Notes under the pieces: model-generated
Told to the model about the DNA's origin: nothing
The model's database searches: none
Seen by the model: only the letters and a program-made list of their open reading frames with translations
Position numbers and translations under genes: made by a program
Shown: positions 30,342 to 38,234 of the stretch, in pieces
How positions within the stretch are numbered: the stretch's first letter is position 1
Layout: every line of letters begins with the position of its first letter
Source of the DNA: Flavobacteriales bacterium
GTDB lineage: Bacteria; Bacteroidota; Bacteroidia; Flavobacteriales_F; PHOS-HE28
DNA: 64,000 nucleotides
Assembly (NCBI GenBank): GCA_020635655.1
Contig: JACJZI010000014.1
Coordinates: 5,204-69,203, forward strand
Direction of reading: 5' to 3'

Positions 30342-32126
30342 TTGAAGGACATCCACCAGGTGCTGCGGACCCATTGGGGGTTCGACGGGTTCCGTCCACT
30401 GCAGGAACCCATCGTGCGCGACATCCTTGCCGGCCGGGACACGCTCGCACTTCTGCCCACCGGCGCAGGCAAGAGCCTCTGTTTCCAGGTGCCCGCCGTG
30501 GCCATGGGCGGTACCAGCATCGTGATCAGTCCGCTCATCGCCCTGATGCGCGACCAGGTGCTCCATGCCAGGGGGCGTGGGATCACCGCCGCCGCGGTCA
30601 CCTCCGCGATGTCCAGGCGCGAGATCGACAACACGCTCGAGGACGCGGCACTCGGCCGTTTCACCCTGTTGTACATCGCGCCTGAACGCATCGGTACCGA
30701 ACTGTTCCGTGCGCGACTGCCCCGCATGCCCGTGAAGCAGATCGTCGTGGATGAAGCGCATTGCATCTCCCAATGGGGCTTCGATTTCCGTCCCTCCTAC
30801 AGAAGGATCCCTGAACTGCGGGTCCATTTCCCGAACGTCCCCGTCCTGGCATTGACCGCCACCGCAACGCCCGATGTGGTGGAGGACATCCAGGAGCAGC
30901 TCGGGTTCCGCGCACATCACGTCCGCAGAGCGCCCTTCGCTCGACCCGAGCTCACTTTCTGGGTGGCGCGGGGCGAGGACAAGCATGGAAGGCTCCTGCG
31001 CATCGCCCAACGGACAACAGGCAGCGGCATCATCTATGTGCGCGAGCGCCGATCGACCCATCGGACGGCGGACCTGTTGGAACATCATGACATCACCTCG
31101 GGCACCTATCATGCCGGGCTCAGTCACGAGGAACGCGATCGCGCGCAGGCCGAGTGGATGGCGGGACGGGTCCGGTTCATGGTCGCGACGAACGCCTTCG
31201 GAATGGGTATCGACAAGGGCGATGTGCGGGTCGTGGTCCACCTGGCCCCCCCCGATGATATCGAGAGCTACTATCAGGAGGCCGGGCGGGCCGGACGCGA
31301 TGGCAAGTCCGCACATGCCATCCTTCTCGTGGACGATCAGGATGCCGGTCGCGTACGTGACCGCGTGCGGGCCGCCTTCCCCGACCTATCCCAGGTCAGG
31401 CGTGTGTACCAGGCATTCGCGGACATGCACCGGATCGCGATCGGCACCGGTGCCCTCGAGGCATATCCGCTCGACCTGCGCGCCCTGGCCGAACGGTCCG
31501 GTGAGCACGCCGCCACGGTGATGCACGCCTTGAAGGCCCTTGAGCTCGATGGCACCATCGCCCTATCGGACGGTGCACGATCACCGTCCCGGATCCGCAT
31601 CCTTGCCTCGCCTGCGACCATCCATGCATTGCGGGTGAACGATGCGCGCAATGGTCCGCTCATGGAAACGCTCCTTCGGCTGTACGGTGGCTTGCACGAA
31701 GGACCGGTGATCGTCGAGGAGGAGCGGATCGCACGGACGGTGGGAAGACCGCTCGATGAGGTCCTGGCCGTGCTCCGGGAATGGCATCGCCAGGAGCTCA
31801 TCGATCATGTTCCCCGGAACGACGCACCCCTGGTGACGCTCCTGGTCCCTCGTCGAGATGCCGCCATCATGATGCTCGACCGCAAAGCCCTCGCCGATCG
31901 CGAACGAAGGGCATCGACGCGGGCGGAAGCGATGATCACCTATTTCGGTCCATCGGTCGATTGTCGTGAACAGCAGCTGTTGACCTATTTCGGGGAACAG
32001 TCCCCCGGCGCATGTGGTCGATGTGACCGTTGTCAGAAAAGACAACGCGACACGACTTCGCCCCTGCACGAACGTGACATCGATGTGGAACGCTGGGCGA
32101 TCGATCAGGGTGAGCACCCCGCATGA
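30342..32126 (+). CDS. recQ: RecQ family ATP-dependent DNA helicase
   Basis: 594 aa. It is a superfamily 2 3'-5' helicase with Walker A LLPTGAGKS (K44), DEAH box at 137-140 (VVDEAHCISQWGFDFRP) and motif VI YYQEAGRAGRDG. A RecQ-C-terminal zinc region ends in CGRCDRCQ (with an upstream Cys). No HRDC domain follows, so this is the short form. It unwinds forked and recombination intermediates in repair. The best start is a TTG at 30342 (MKDIHQVLRTHWGFDGF); no ATG lies between there and the gap. It is followed 13 bp later by the DNA glycosylase and then fmt, a likely three-gene operon mixing repair and translation initiation. Confidence 0.92.
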   Translation: MKDIHQVLRTHWGFDGFRPLQEPIVRDILAGRDTLALLPTGAGKSLCFQVPAVAMGGTSIVISPLIALMRDQVLHARGRGITAAAVTSAMSRREIDNTLEDAALGRFTLLYIAPERIGTELFRARLPRMPVKQIVVDEAHCISQWGFDFRPSYRRIPELRVHFPNVPVLALTATATPDVVEDIQEQLGFRAHHVRRAPFARPELTFWVARGEDKHGRLLRIAQRTTGSGIIYVRERRSTHRTADLLEHHDITSGTYHAGLSHEERDRAQAEWMAGRVRFMVATNAFGMGIDKGDVRVVVHLAPPDDIESYYQEAGRAGRDGKSAHAILLVDDQDAGRVRDRVRAAFPDLSQVRRVYQAFADMHRIAIGTGALEAYPLDLRALAERSGEHAATVMHALKALELDGTIALSDGARSPSRIRILASPATIHALRVNDARNGPLMETLLRLYGGLHEGPVIVEEERIARTVGRPLDEVLAVLREWHRQELIDHVPRNDAPLVTLLVPRRDAAIMMLDRKALADRERRASTRAEAMITYFGPSVDCREQQLLTYFGEQSPGACGRCDRCQKRQRDTTSPLHERDIDVERWAIDQGEHPA

Positions 32127-32139
32127 CACCGGAGGATCG

Positions 32140-32727
32140 ATGAAGTTGGACCGCAGGTTCTATGAGCGCGATGATGTGGTGCGCATTGCCCGGGAACTCC
32201 TGGGCAAGGTGTTGCACACGCGGTTCGAAGGAGTGCACACCTCCGGGATCATCACGGAGACCGAGGCCTACGCCGGCATCAGCGATCGCGCGTCGCATGC
32301 GTTCGGAGGCAGGCGCACTGCGCGGACCGAGGTCATGTACGCACGTGGCGGAACGGCCTATGTGTACCTGTGCTACGGTATCCACCATCTGTTCAACGTC
32401 GTGACGAACGTGAAGGAGATGCCAGAGGCCGTGCTCGTTCGTGGGATCGCACCATTGGATGGGATCGACACGATGCGGAGCCGCCGTGGAGCGAGCGGCA
32501 TGCCGACCACCACCGGCCCGGGCATCGCAGCGCAGGCGCTCGGCATTCGGACCTTGCACTCGGGAACGGACCTGCTCGGGGATACGATCTGGATCGGCGA
32601 CGATGGTCCGATCGTTCCGGATGCGGCGGTGCGTGTCGGCCCGCGCATCGGTGTGGACTATGCCGGACCGGATGCGCGATCACCCTACCGCTTCGTTGTG
32701 ACCGACAAGCACGTACTTCGCGGTTGA
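32140..32727 (+). CDS. 3-methyladenine DNA glycosylase (AAG/MPG type)
   Basis: 195 aa, family-typical. It excises alkylated purines such as 3-methyladenine and hypoxanthine from DNA. Hallmarks are ARELLGKVL, the catalytic ITETEAYAG with its Glu, ASHAFGGRRTART, and YVYLCYGIHHLFNVVT. The ATG at 32140 is preceded by GGAGG at 32131-32135, one of the few clear Shine-Dalgarno matches in the window, as expected for an internal operon gene. It lies 13 bp after recQ, and its stop codon abuts the fmt start. Confidence 0.95.
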   Translation: MKLDRRFYERDDVVRIARELLGKVLHTRFEGVHTSGIITETEAYAGISDRASHAFGGRRTARTEVMYARGGTAYVYLCYGIHHLFNVVTNVKEMPEAVLVRGIAPLDGIDTMRSRRGASGMPTTTGPGIAAQALGIRTLHSGTDLLGDTIWIGDDGPIVPDAAVRVGPRIGVDYAGPDARSPYRFVVTDKHVLRG

Positions 32728-33672
32728 ATGGAACTGCCGCGTATCGTATTCCTTGGCACACCCGAGTTCGCCGTGGCCTCGCTGAACGCATTGTTCGCGC
32801 ATGGCGTTCCGATCGCAGCCGTGGTGACCGCGCCGGACCGGCCGGCCGGCCGGGGCCGGAAGCTGCGGATGAGCGCCGTGAAGGAGCGGGCGATCGAGTT
32901 GGGGGTCCCTGTGTACCAGCCGATGGACCTGAAGGACCCGGACTTCCTCCGGGAACTGGATCGCTGCGGGGCTTCCTTGTACGTCGTGGTCGCGTTCCGC
33001 ATGCTACCGGAACAGGTCTGGGCCAGGCCCGTCATGGGCACGTTCAACCTGCATGCCTCCCTCCTTCCTGACTACCGCGGAGCGGCACCGATCAACTGGG
33101 CGATCATGAACGGCGAGCAGCGTACGGGCGTAACCACCTTCAAGCTGCAACGGACGATCGACACAGGCGATATCCTATTGCAGGAGGAGGTACACATCGG
33201 GCCGGACGAAACGGCCGGCGAACTGCATGACCGATTGATGATCGTCGGAGCCCATCTGTTGGTGCGGACCGTGGAAGGAGCGGCGCGAAGCGACCTTCGC
33301 CCGGTGCCCCAGGACCAGATCACGCATGGCGCCCTGCATCCCGCACCCAAGCTCACGTCCCTGAACTGTCGGATCGACGTTCAACGCCCCGCGCGCCAGG
33401 TGCACGATCTGGTACGCGGCCTGTCACCGGCTCCGGGGGCCTGGACGACCCTGGTGGATGACACCGGTCGGGAGGGGATGTTCAAGGTGTTGCGCACGCA
33501 AATTCGCGACCTGAACGGAACGCCCGGAACGATCGCGGATATCGGAGGACGACCTGTGCTGCACTGTGGCAATGGCTCGGTGGAACTCATCGAAGTCCTT
33601 CCTGAAGGGCGACGCCGGATGACCGGGAAGGAATTCCTCCAGGGGCAACGTCGGAGCTTCCGGCTCGTGTGA
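32728..33672 (+). CDS. fmt: Methionyl-tRNA formyltransferase
   Basis: 314 aa. It formylates initiator Met-tRNA using 10-formyltetrahydrofolate. The catalytic triad is visible as N107 and H109 in FNLHASLLPDYRGAAPINWA and D145 in the IDTGDIL motif. The C-terminal OB-like tRNA-binding domain spans ~205-310. The ATG immediately follows the glycosylase stop codon, so translation is probably coupled. It is not adjacent to def (peptide deformylase), its usual partner in other phyla. Confidence 0.96.
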   Translation: MELPRIVFLGTPEFAVASLNALFAHGVPIAAVVTAPDRPAGRGRKLRMSAVKERAIELGVPVYQPMDLKDPDFLRELDRCGASLYVVVAFRMLPEQVWARPVMGTFNLHASLLPDYRGAAPINWAIMNGEQRTGVTTFKLQRTIDTGDILLQEEVHIGPDETAGELHDRLMIVGAHLLVRTVEGAARSDLRPVPQDQITHGALHPAPKLTSLNCRIDVQRPARQVHDLVRGLSPAPGAWTTLVDDTGREGMFKVLRTQIRDLNGTPGTIADIGGRPVLHCGNGSVELIEVLPEGRRRMTGKEFLQGQRRSFRLV

Positions 33673-33806
33673 TCGAGATGCCCGGAGACGTGCCTACCCG
33701 TTGGTCCAACGGCATCATCAAATGTGGGACGACCCGGCTCCCTGAATCCCTTGCTGGGGGCGGGATACAGGCCGAGTTATGAACAAACCCCCTGTTTTTT
33801 CAACAT

Positions 33807-33828
33807 TTTCCGGGCCGATGCCCGGAAA
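33807..33828. promoter_or_regulatory. Perfect inverted repeat next to the HU promoter
   Basis: TTTCCGGGC (33807-33815), loop CGAT, GCCCGGAAA (33820-33828). It ends 3 bp before the -33 element of the HU promoter. A T-tract lies before it and none after it, so it is a poor plus-strand terminator for fmt. It may be a protein-binding operator for HU. The rest of the 33673-33806 gap holds no gene. Confidence 0.4.
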
Positions 33829-33831
33829 CCC

Positions 33832-33861
33832 TTGACAGGCGCGGCCACCGGAATACATTTG
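33832..33861 (+). promoter_or_regulatory. Promoter of the HU gene (-33 TTGACA, -7 TACATTTG)
   Basis: TTGACA at 33832-33837 and a perfect TAnnTTTG at 33854-33861, with 19 bp between the TTG and the -7 box, the expected Bacteroidota spacing. The leader to the ATG at 33905 is about 40 nt. This is the best complete promoter in the window and suits an abundant protein. Confidence 0.75.
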
Positions 33862-33904
33862 CTTCCGAGTTCACTCAATCTCACAACCAAAAAACGAACT
33901 GAAC

Positions 33905-34183
33905 ATGGGCATGAACAAAGCAGAACTGATCGAGTCGATCGCCGCCGAAGCCAAGATCTCCAAGGCTGATGCCAAGCGCGCCCTCGATGCCTTCGTGAAC
34001 AACACCACCAAGGCCCTCAAGAAGGGAGAGCGCGTGGCGCTCGTCGGCTTCGGCACGTTCTCGATCTCCAAGCGCGCCGCCCGCAAGGGCCGCAACCCCC
34101 AGACCGGGAAGGAGATCAAGATCGCGGCCAAGAAGGTCGTGAAGTTCAAGGCCGGCGCCGATCTCGCCAAGAAGGTGAAGTAA
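33905..34183 (+). CDS. hup: HU family DNA-binding protein
   Basis: 92 aa (or 90 from the second Met at 33911). It has the N-terminal helical dimerisation part ([25 protein letters not shown]) and [11 protein letters not shown]. The DNA-clasping arm [14 protein letters not shown] carries the intercalating proline. It bends and compacts DNA as a homodimer. It has a strong promoter and a strong terminator, so it is a single-gene unit, consistent with high expression. Confidence 0.96.
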   Translation: MGMNKAELIESIAAEAKISKADAKRALDAFVNNTTKALKKGERVALVGFGTFSISKRAARKGRNPQTGKEIKIAAKKVVKFKAGADLAKKVK

Positions 34184-34203
34184 GCATCACCTGATCCATC
34201 GTG

Positions 34204-34238
34204 AAAAGGTCCCTCATGAACGGGGGACCTTTTCTTTT
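34204..34238 (+). terminator. Rho-independent terminator after HU
   Basis: Stem AAAAGGTCCC/GGGGACCTTTT with a loop of about 9 nt, followed by TCTTTT. It lies 20 bp past the HU stop. Confidence 0.85.
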
Positions 34239-34257
34239 GCAGGTCCACTGACGCGCC

Positions 34258-34947
34258 ATGGAAGATCATGATCTCTACGAACGCCTCGCCGCATTCATCA
34301 CACCACATCGTCGATCACTGTTCGATCGCATCGCCCCATTGCGCACACGACATGTCACGGTGGTGCTCGAGGACATCCATCTTTCGCAGAACGCGAGCGC
34401 CGTGGTCCGTACCGCCGACCTGCTCGGCGTGCAACAACTGCATGTGATCGAATCGAAGAACCGGTTCACCATGAACCCGGACGTTTCGCTCGGCGCGAAC
34501 AAGTGGGTCGACCTGGTACGCTACCCTGGTGTCGATGATCCCGTGCATGCCTGTGTGCAACGCCTCCGACAGGGAGGATATCGGATCGTGGCCACCATGC
34601 CGGGCCGGAGTGGGCACACACCGGACGACATCCCCATCGACCGACCACTTGCATTCTGTTTCGGAACGGAACTGCTCGGACTGAGCGACGAGTTGATCGA
34701 CCAGGCCGACCTGTCGTTGCGCATACCCATGCAAGGGTTCACCGAGAGCTACAACATCTCCGTTTCAGCCGCTATCGTGATGTACACCGTCATGCAACGA
34801 TTGCATCGGAGCGGCATGGACACCGCACTGGATGCGTCCGAACAACTCGCGCTCAAGATCCGTTGGCTGCGCGCATCGCTGCGTGATGCGGAGGCGATCG
34901 AGCGCCGGATCATCGGGGATGATGCGACGGGTACGGATCGATCGTGA
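34258..34947 (+). CDS. trmH: TrmH family tRNA (guanosine-2'-O)-methyltransferase
   Basis: 229 aa. SPOUT-fold methyltransferase with the three family motifs: NASAVVRTADLLGVQ (motif 1), CFGTELLGLS (motif 2) and IPMQGFTESYNISVSAA (motif 3). The size and the C-terminal extension fit TrmH, which methylates G18 in the tRNA D-loop using S-adenosylmethionine. An rRNA-directed SpoU paralogue is the main alternative. It starts 19 bp after the HU terminator, and no clear -7 element was found before it. Confidence 0.88.
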   Translation: MEDHDLYERLAAFITPHRRSLFDRIAPLRTRHVTVVLEDIHLSQNASAVVRTADLLGVQQLHVIESKNRFTMNPDVSLGANKWVDLVRYPGVDDPVHACVQRLRQGGYRIVATMPGRSGHTPDDIPIDRPLAFCFGTELLGLSDELIDQADLSLRIPMQGFTESYNISVSAAIVMYTVMQRLHRSGMDTALDASEQLALKIRWLRASLRDAEAIERRIIGDDATGTDRS

Positions 34948-35162
34948 GGTGCATCGTGTGATGATGATCGATGACGCACATTGCGATCGTTCGATGCACC
35001 AAAGCGATCACACGACCTTCTGCATCACCCGCCGGACAAGGTGTTCACGCGTTCCCCATCGATCGCGTCCGCTCGCGGACATCGATCGATCATCGTCGTT
35101 CTCAACAAGGATCCGTTGACAATTGCAACTTCCGATTTGATGTGCGCGTAACACGTCCCGGA
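34948..35162 (+). other. Gap with mutually exclusive inverted repeats
   Basis: No gene is seen. GGTGCATCG (34948-34956) can pair with CGATGCACC (34992-35000). The overlapping TCGTGTGAT (34954-34962) can pair with ATCACACGA (35007-35015). The two stems share three bases and cannot form together. The rest is rich in CGATCG-type words, with no recognised RNA gene. Confidence 0.4.
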
Positions 35163-35170
35163 TACTTTTG
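35163..35170 (+). promoter_or_regulatory. -7 promoter element (TACTTTTG) of the H1-like gene
   Basis: A perfect TAnnTTTG, 25 bp before the ATG at 35196. A TTTG lies about 23 bp upstream as a possible -33 element. Confidence 0.65.
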
Positions 35171-35195
35171 GGTCGAATCCTTAACACTCCATCAA

Positions 35196-35468
35196 ATGGG
35201 AAAAGGTGACATGAAGACCAAGAAGGGCAAGCGCACCGCCGGTAGCCGTGGCAAGAGCCGCCCCGCGAAGCGCAGGTCCACGGTAGCCGCCGCGAAGAAG
35301 GCCGCTGCCAAGAAGAAGGCCGCGCCGAAGAAGAAGGCCGCCGCCAAGAAGAAGGCCGCGCCGAAGAAGAAGGCCGCCGCCAAGAAAAAGGCCGCGCCGA
35401 AGAAGAAGGCCGCCGCCAAGAAGAAGGCCGCACCAAGGAAGAAGGCCGCCGCCAAGAAGAAGAAGTAA
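35196..35468 (+). CDS. Histone H1-like lysine/alanine repeat protein
   Basis: 90 aa, almost entirely Lys, Ala, Arg and Pro. After a basic N-terminus (TKKGKRTAGSRGKS) come about four and a half copies of a 12-residue unit with the pattern KKAAAKKKAAPK. This resembles the C-terminal tail of eukaryotic H1 and bacterial H1-like proteins such as chlamydial Hc1 and similar proteins in Bacteroidota. It should be disordered and bind DNA or RNA by charge. The start at 35196 has a short leader; an in-frame ATG at 35211 preceded by a purine-rich stretch is a plausible alternative. A strong bidirectional terminator follows. Its own promoter and terminator suggest high expression. Confidence 0.85.
   Translation: MGKGDMKTKKGKRTAGSRGKSRPAKRRSTVAAAKKAAAKKKAAPKKKAAAKKKAAPKKKAAAKKKAAPKKKAAAKKKAAPRKKAAAKKKK
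35301..35465 (+). repeat. 36-bp coding tandem repeat, about 4.6 copies
   Basis: Units begin at 35301, 35337, 35373 and 35409, with a partial copy from 35445. Each encodes AAAKKKAAPKKK, with only a few base changes between copies (one AAA for AAG, one CCAAGG variant). The near-identity means recent expansion or active homogenisation, so copy number may vary between strains. Confidence 0.9.
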
Positions 35469-35490
35469 GGCGACACACCAACAGAAGCAA

Positions 35491-35522
35491 AGACCCCCGC
35501 AAGTCGGGGGTCTTCTGCTTTC
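35491..35522. terminator. Bidirectional terminator between H1-like gene and pdxH
   Basis: Stem AGACCCCC/GGGGGTCT, followed on the plus strand by TCTTCTGCTTT-like sequence and on the minus strand by TTGCTTC. It serves the two convergent genes. Confidence 0.8.
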
Positions 35523-35537
35523 AGTACCTGTGTGCGA

Positions 35538-36182
35538 TCAGGGTTGAAGACGTGCTCGTGTCCAACTGCCATCATCGAAGTGCTCGAAGACGATGCGATC
35601 ATGCATGCGGTTCGGACGCCCCTGCCAGAACTCGATGCGCACAGGACGCACACGGACGCCGCCCCAATGCAAGGGCCGGGGCACCTCCTCATGCGCGAAG
35701 CGCTCCAGCCATCTGGAATAACGCGCGTCGAGCTGTTCCCGGTCCTCCACCACACGGCTCTGATCGCTGGACCACGCACCGATACGACTGTCGCGTGGAC
35801 GCGATCGGAAGTACGCATCCGATTCCTCCGATGAAGTGCGCTCAGCCCTTCCCTCGATGCGTACCTGGCGCTCATGGTCCGGCCAGAAGAAGGTGAGCGC
35901 GGCGCGGGGATCGCGCTCCAGGTCCATCGCCTTGCGGCTGTTGTAGTTCGTGTAGAAAACGAAACCCTGCCGATCGAACGACCTCAAAAGAACGATGCGC
36001 GCGCTCAGGCTGTAGGTGCCCACGGTAGCCAGTGTCATCGCATGCGGTTCGGGCAACCCATCGTCCTCCGCGTTCCTCAACCAGATCGAAAAAAGCGCCA
36101 GCGGGTCATCGCCCGCCTGCTGCTCCAACAAGGCCTGCTTGCCATAGTCGATCCGATGCCCGATGTCCTTCCGCGTTGCCAT
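35538..36182 (-). CDS. pdxH: Pyridoxamine 5'-phosphate oxidase
   Basis: 214 aa, full length. It oxidises pyridoxine/pyridoxamine 5'-phosphate to PLP using FMN and O2. Family landmarks are the RIVLLRSFDRQGFVFYTN strand, SRKAMDLERDPRAALTFFW, VRIEGRAERTS, SRIGAWSSDQS, and the C-terminal WGGVRVRPVRIEFWQGRPNR with R-L-H-D-R-type closure. PLP is used by both aminotransferases in this window. A minus-strand TATCTTCG lies 29 bp upstream. Confidence 0.95.
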   Translation of the reverse strand: MATRKDIGHRIDYGKQALLEQQAGDDPLALFSIWLRNAEDDGLPEPHAMTLATVGTYSLSARIVLLRSFDRQGFVFYTNYNSRKAMDLERDPRAALTFFWPDHERQVRIEGRAERTSSEESDAYFRSRPRDSRIGAWSSDQSRVVEDREQLDARYSRWLERFAHEEVPRPLHWGGVRVRPVRIEFWQGRPNRMHDRIVFEHFDDGSWTRARLQP

Positions 36183-36211
36183 GATGCATTCCTCTTCTTT
36201 CGGTCAGGGAT

Positions 36212-36219
36212 CGAAGATA
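36212..36219 (-). promoter_or_regulatory. -7 promoter element (TATCTTCG) of pdxH
   Basis: Minus strand, 29 bp before the pdxH ATG. A looser TAATTTGT on the plus strand (36283-36290) may serve the divergent YqgE gene. Confidence 0.45.
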
Positions 36220-36313
36220 TCCGATGCCCGCGCACCATGCGCCGCTTCCCGAACGTTCATTGCCGGAAGGGCACGTGTGCGGTAATTTGTACCCAACGCA
36301 AGGACGCATCGAC

Positions 36314-36901
36314 ATGTCCCAGGACCCATTGGACCTCGATCCCGACAACCGACTATCCCTGGAACGCGGAAGACTGCTCGTGTCAGAACCATTCCTGAGC
36401 GATCCCTATTTCCGACGCACCGTGGTGCTTCTTTGCGAACACAATGAGGAGGGTTCGTTCGGCCTTGTCCTGAACCGCTTCATGGACATGGACATCGGCG
36501 ATCTGATGGAGAACATGCCGCCCATCCGTTCCCGCATCAGCATCGGCGGCCCGGTCCAGAGCGGCAACCTTTTCTTCCTGCACACCTTCGGTGCGCGATT
36601 GGACGGAAGCGTCGCCGTTGTGGACGGTGTTCACATGGGCGGTGACTTCGACCAACTTCGTGCGATGCTCACGACGGACCCGGAACTGTCCCGGCATGTC
36701 CGGTTCTTCGTGGGCTACAGTGGATGGAGCGATCAACAGCTCGAGCGCGAGCTGGAGGAGCGCTCATGGCTTGTGGGGCCAGCGACCAAGCGCCGCATCA
36801 TGCATGTCGGCGATCAGGACATCTGGGCGGAGACCTTGCGCGGAATGGGCGAACGCTACGCGCCGCTCGCCAACTTCCCGGACGACCCTTCGCTCAACTG
36901 A
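36314..36901 (+). CDS. YqgE/AlgH family protein
   Basis: 195 aa. The YqgE fold is marked by RGRLLVSEPFLSDPYFRRTV, HNEEGSFGLVLNR, GGPVQ and VGYSGWSDQQLERELEERSW. Family members are conserved and structurally known, but their biochemical function is not established. The ATG at 36314 gives the usual length; the longer frame from 36224 covers the promoter gap. It converges with the class IV aminotransferase gene with an 8-bp overlap. Confidence 0.92.
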   Translation: MSQDPLDLDPDNRLSLERGRLLVSEPFLSDPYFRRTVVLLCEHNEEGSFGLVLNRFMDMDIGDLMENMPPIRSRISIGGPVQSGNLFFLHTFGARLDGSVAVVDGVHMGGDFDQLRAMLTTDPELSRHVRFFVGYSGWSDQQLERELEERSWLVGPATKRRIMHVGDQDIWAETLRGMGERYAPLANFPDDPSLN

Positions 36902-37736
36902 GCACGTGCTCGACAAGGATCGCGGTGAGCTGCTGAGAGAGGCGATGGACGTAGCGCTTGGTGCGGTACATGCCGACCCACCGCAAGCCCCGGACCGCAT
37001 TGGTGAAGAACAGCTCGTCCGCGGCGAGCAGGTTCTGTGGGTTCAGGGGGCATTCATAGACCTTGATCCCGTTCTCCAGGGCAAGGTTGATCAGTTGCAT
37101 GCGCATCACCCCGCCAATGCAACCATCGGCCAGGGCGGGCGTGTACAGCACACCGTTGCTCACGATGAACAGATTGCCACTGCTGCTCTCGATGATGTTG
37201 CCGCGCTCGTTCTGGAGCAGGCAATCGTCAAGTCCGCGTTCGGCACTCCACAATGCCGCCATGATGAAATACTGGCAGTTGAGCGTTTTGTGCACCGCGA
37301 GCGGGTTCACGGGCTTTCGGATGTCCGGATAGATGTCCACGGCCAGTCCGGTGGGGTTCAGTTCGTAGACCGGACCATCGATCGGAACGACCTCCAGGGA
37401 GTACGCCCCCTTGTGCCCTTCCGGCCGGTAATGGCCCCTGGCATCACGGAACACGGTGAGCCGTGTGCGCCCCCCTGTCACCCCATTGCGTTCGGCAAGT
37501 TCGATGATGGCGGCCTCGAGCATATCCAGGCCCATTCCCTCCGGCAGGTCGATGCGAAGCAGTTTGCAGCCTTCCTGCAAACGCATCCAATGGGCTTCAA
37601 GGAAGCAGGGGCGCCCGTGGACCACCCGGATGCTCTCGAACAGACCATCGCCGTAGTGGTACGCGCGGTTGTCCAGGGGGATCACGGGCCTGTCCGCAGG
37701 TACCAAATGTCCGTTGAGGTTCACATAGTTCTCCAT
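36894..37736 (-). CDS. Class IV (fold-type IV) PLP aminotransferase
   Basis: 280 aa, shorter than IlvE. It has the class IV signature with Schiff-base K150 (LAVHKTLNCQYF), the N-terminal RAYHYGDGLFESIR, and the phosphate-binding FFTNAVRGLRWV region. The size and motifs fit 4-amino-4-deoxychorismate lyase (PabC), D-amino-acid transaminase or a small BCAT-like enzyme. Sequence alone does not decide, though PabC for folate synthesis is a reasonable guess. It starts 3 bp after the HAD phosphatase stop and probably ends the operon rhomboid / HAD phosphatase / aminotransferase. Confidence 0.88.
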   Translation of the reverse strand: MENYVNLNGHLVPADRPVIPLDNRAYHYGDGLFESIRVVHGRPCFLEAHWMRLQEGCKLLRIDLPEGMGLDMLEAAIIELAERNGVTGGRTRLTVFRDARGHYRPEGHKGAYSLEVVPIDGPVYELNPTGLAVDIYPDIRKPVNPLAVHKTLNCQYFIMAALWSAERGLDDCLLQNERGNIIESSSGNLFIVSNGVLYTPALADGCIGGVMRMQLINLALENGIKVYECPLNPQNLLAADELFFTNAVRGLRWVGMYRTKRYVHRLSQQLTAILVEHVLS

Positions 37737-37739
37737 CGA

Positions 37740-38234
37740 TCAGGTCCTTCCTAAGCGGTCAAGGACGGGGAGCAATGACGCGTTCGCCTCCACCAGCACT
37801 CCCCGTACACCTGCAGCCTCCGCGGCCTGCACATCGCGTTCCCGATCACCGATCATCACCGAACGGCGGGGATCGATGCCGAACCGGGCCATCGCCCTCT
37901 CGAGGAGCAGGCTGCCTGGTTTCCGGCAGAGGCACCGGCCCTTCGAGGGATGATGCGGACAATAGAAGAACGCGTCGATATGGGCACCCGCTTCGGCCAG
38001 GCGCTGGTGAAGATAGGCATGCACCCGTTCCACGTCCGCGATGGTGTACAGCCCCAGTTGCACGCCGCTCTGATTGGTTATCACGATGACGCGATGCCCG
38101 GACCTCGTCGCCATCCGGATGGCCTTCGCCACATCCGGCAGCAGTTCAACATCCTCCGGACGCCAGGTGTGTTCGCCCCGCTCCCGATTGATCACACCAT
38201 CGCGATCAAGGAAGACAGCGGACCCCTGCCTCAT
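37740..38234 (-). CDS. HAD-IIIA phosphatase, GmhB-like
   Basis: 164 aa. The nucleophile/acid pair is D10 and D12 (VFLDRDGVIN). Motif II is VITNQSG. The zinc-binding loop CPHHPSKGRCLCRKP is characteristic of D-glycero-D-manno-heptose 1,7-bisphosphate 7-phosphatase (GmhB) and of histidinol phosphatase relatives. Motif III/IV is SVMIGDRERDVQAA. It probably acts in ADP-heptose synthesis for lipopolysaccharide core, but other heptose enzymes are not in this window. It overlaps the rhomboid gene by 4 bp (ATGA). Confidence 0.87.
   Translation of the reverse strand: MRQGSAVFLDRDGVINRERGEHTWRPEDVELLPDVAKAIRMATRSGHRVIVITNQSGVQLGLYTIADVERVHAYLHQRLAEAGAHIDAFFYCPHHPSKGRCLCRKPGSLLLERAMARFGIDPRRSVMIGDRERDVQAAEAAGVRGVLVEANASLLPVLDRLGRT

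Noticed and set aside
35301..35465. Possible CRISPR array because of regular 36-bp repeats
   Set aside because: There are no spacers; the units are contiguous and encode protein.
35008..35875. Ser/Trp/Arg and Phe/Ala-rich repeat frames on the minus strand of the H1-like gene
   Set aside because: Artefacts of reading the 36-bp repeat in other frames; the plus-strand frame has promoter, terminator and chemistry that make sense.
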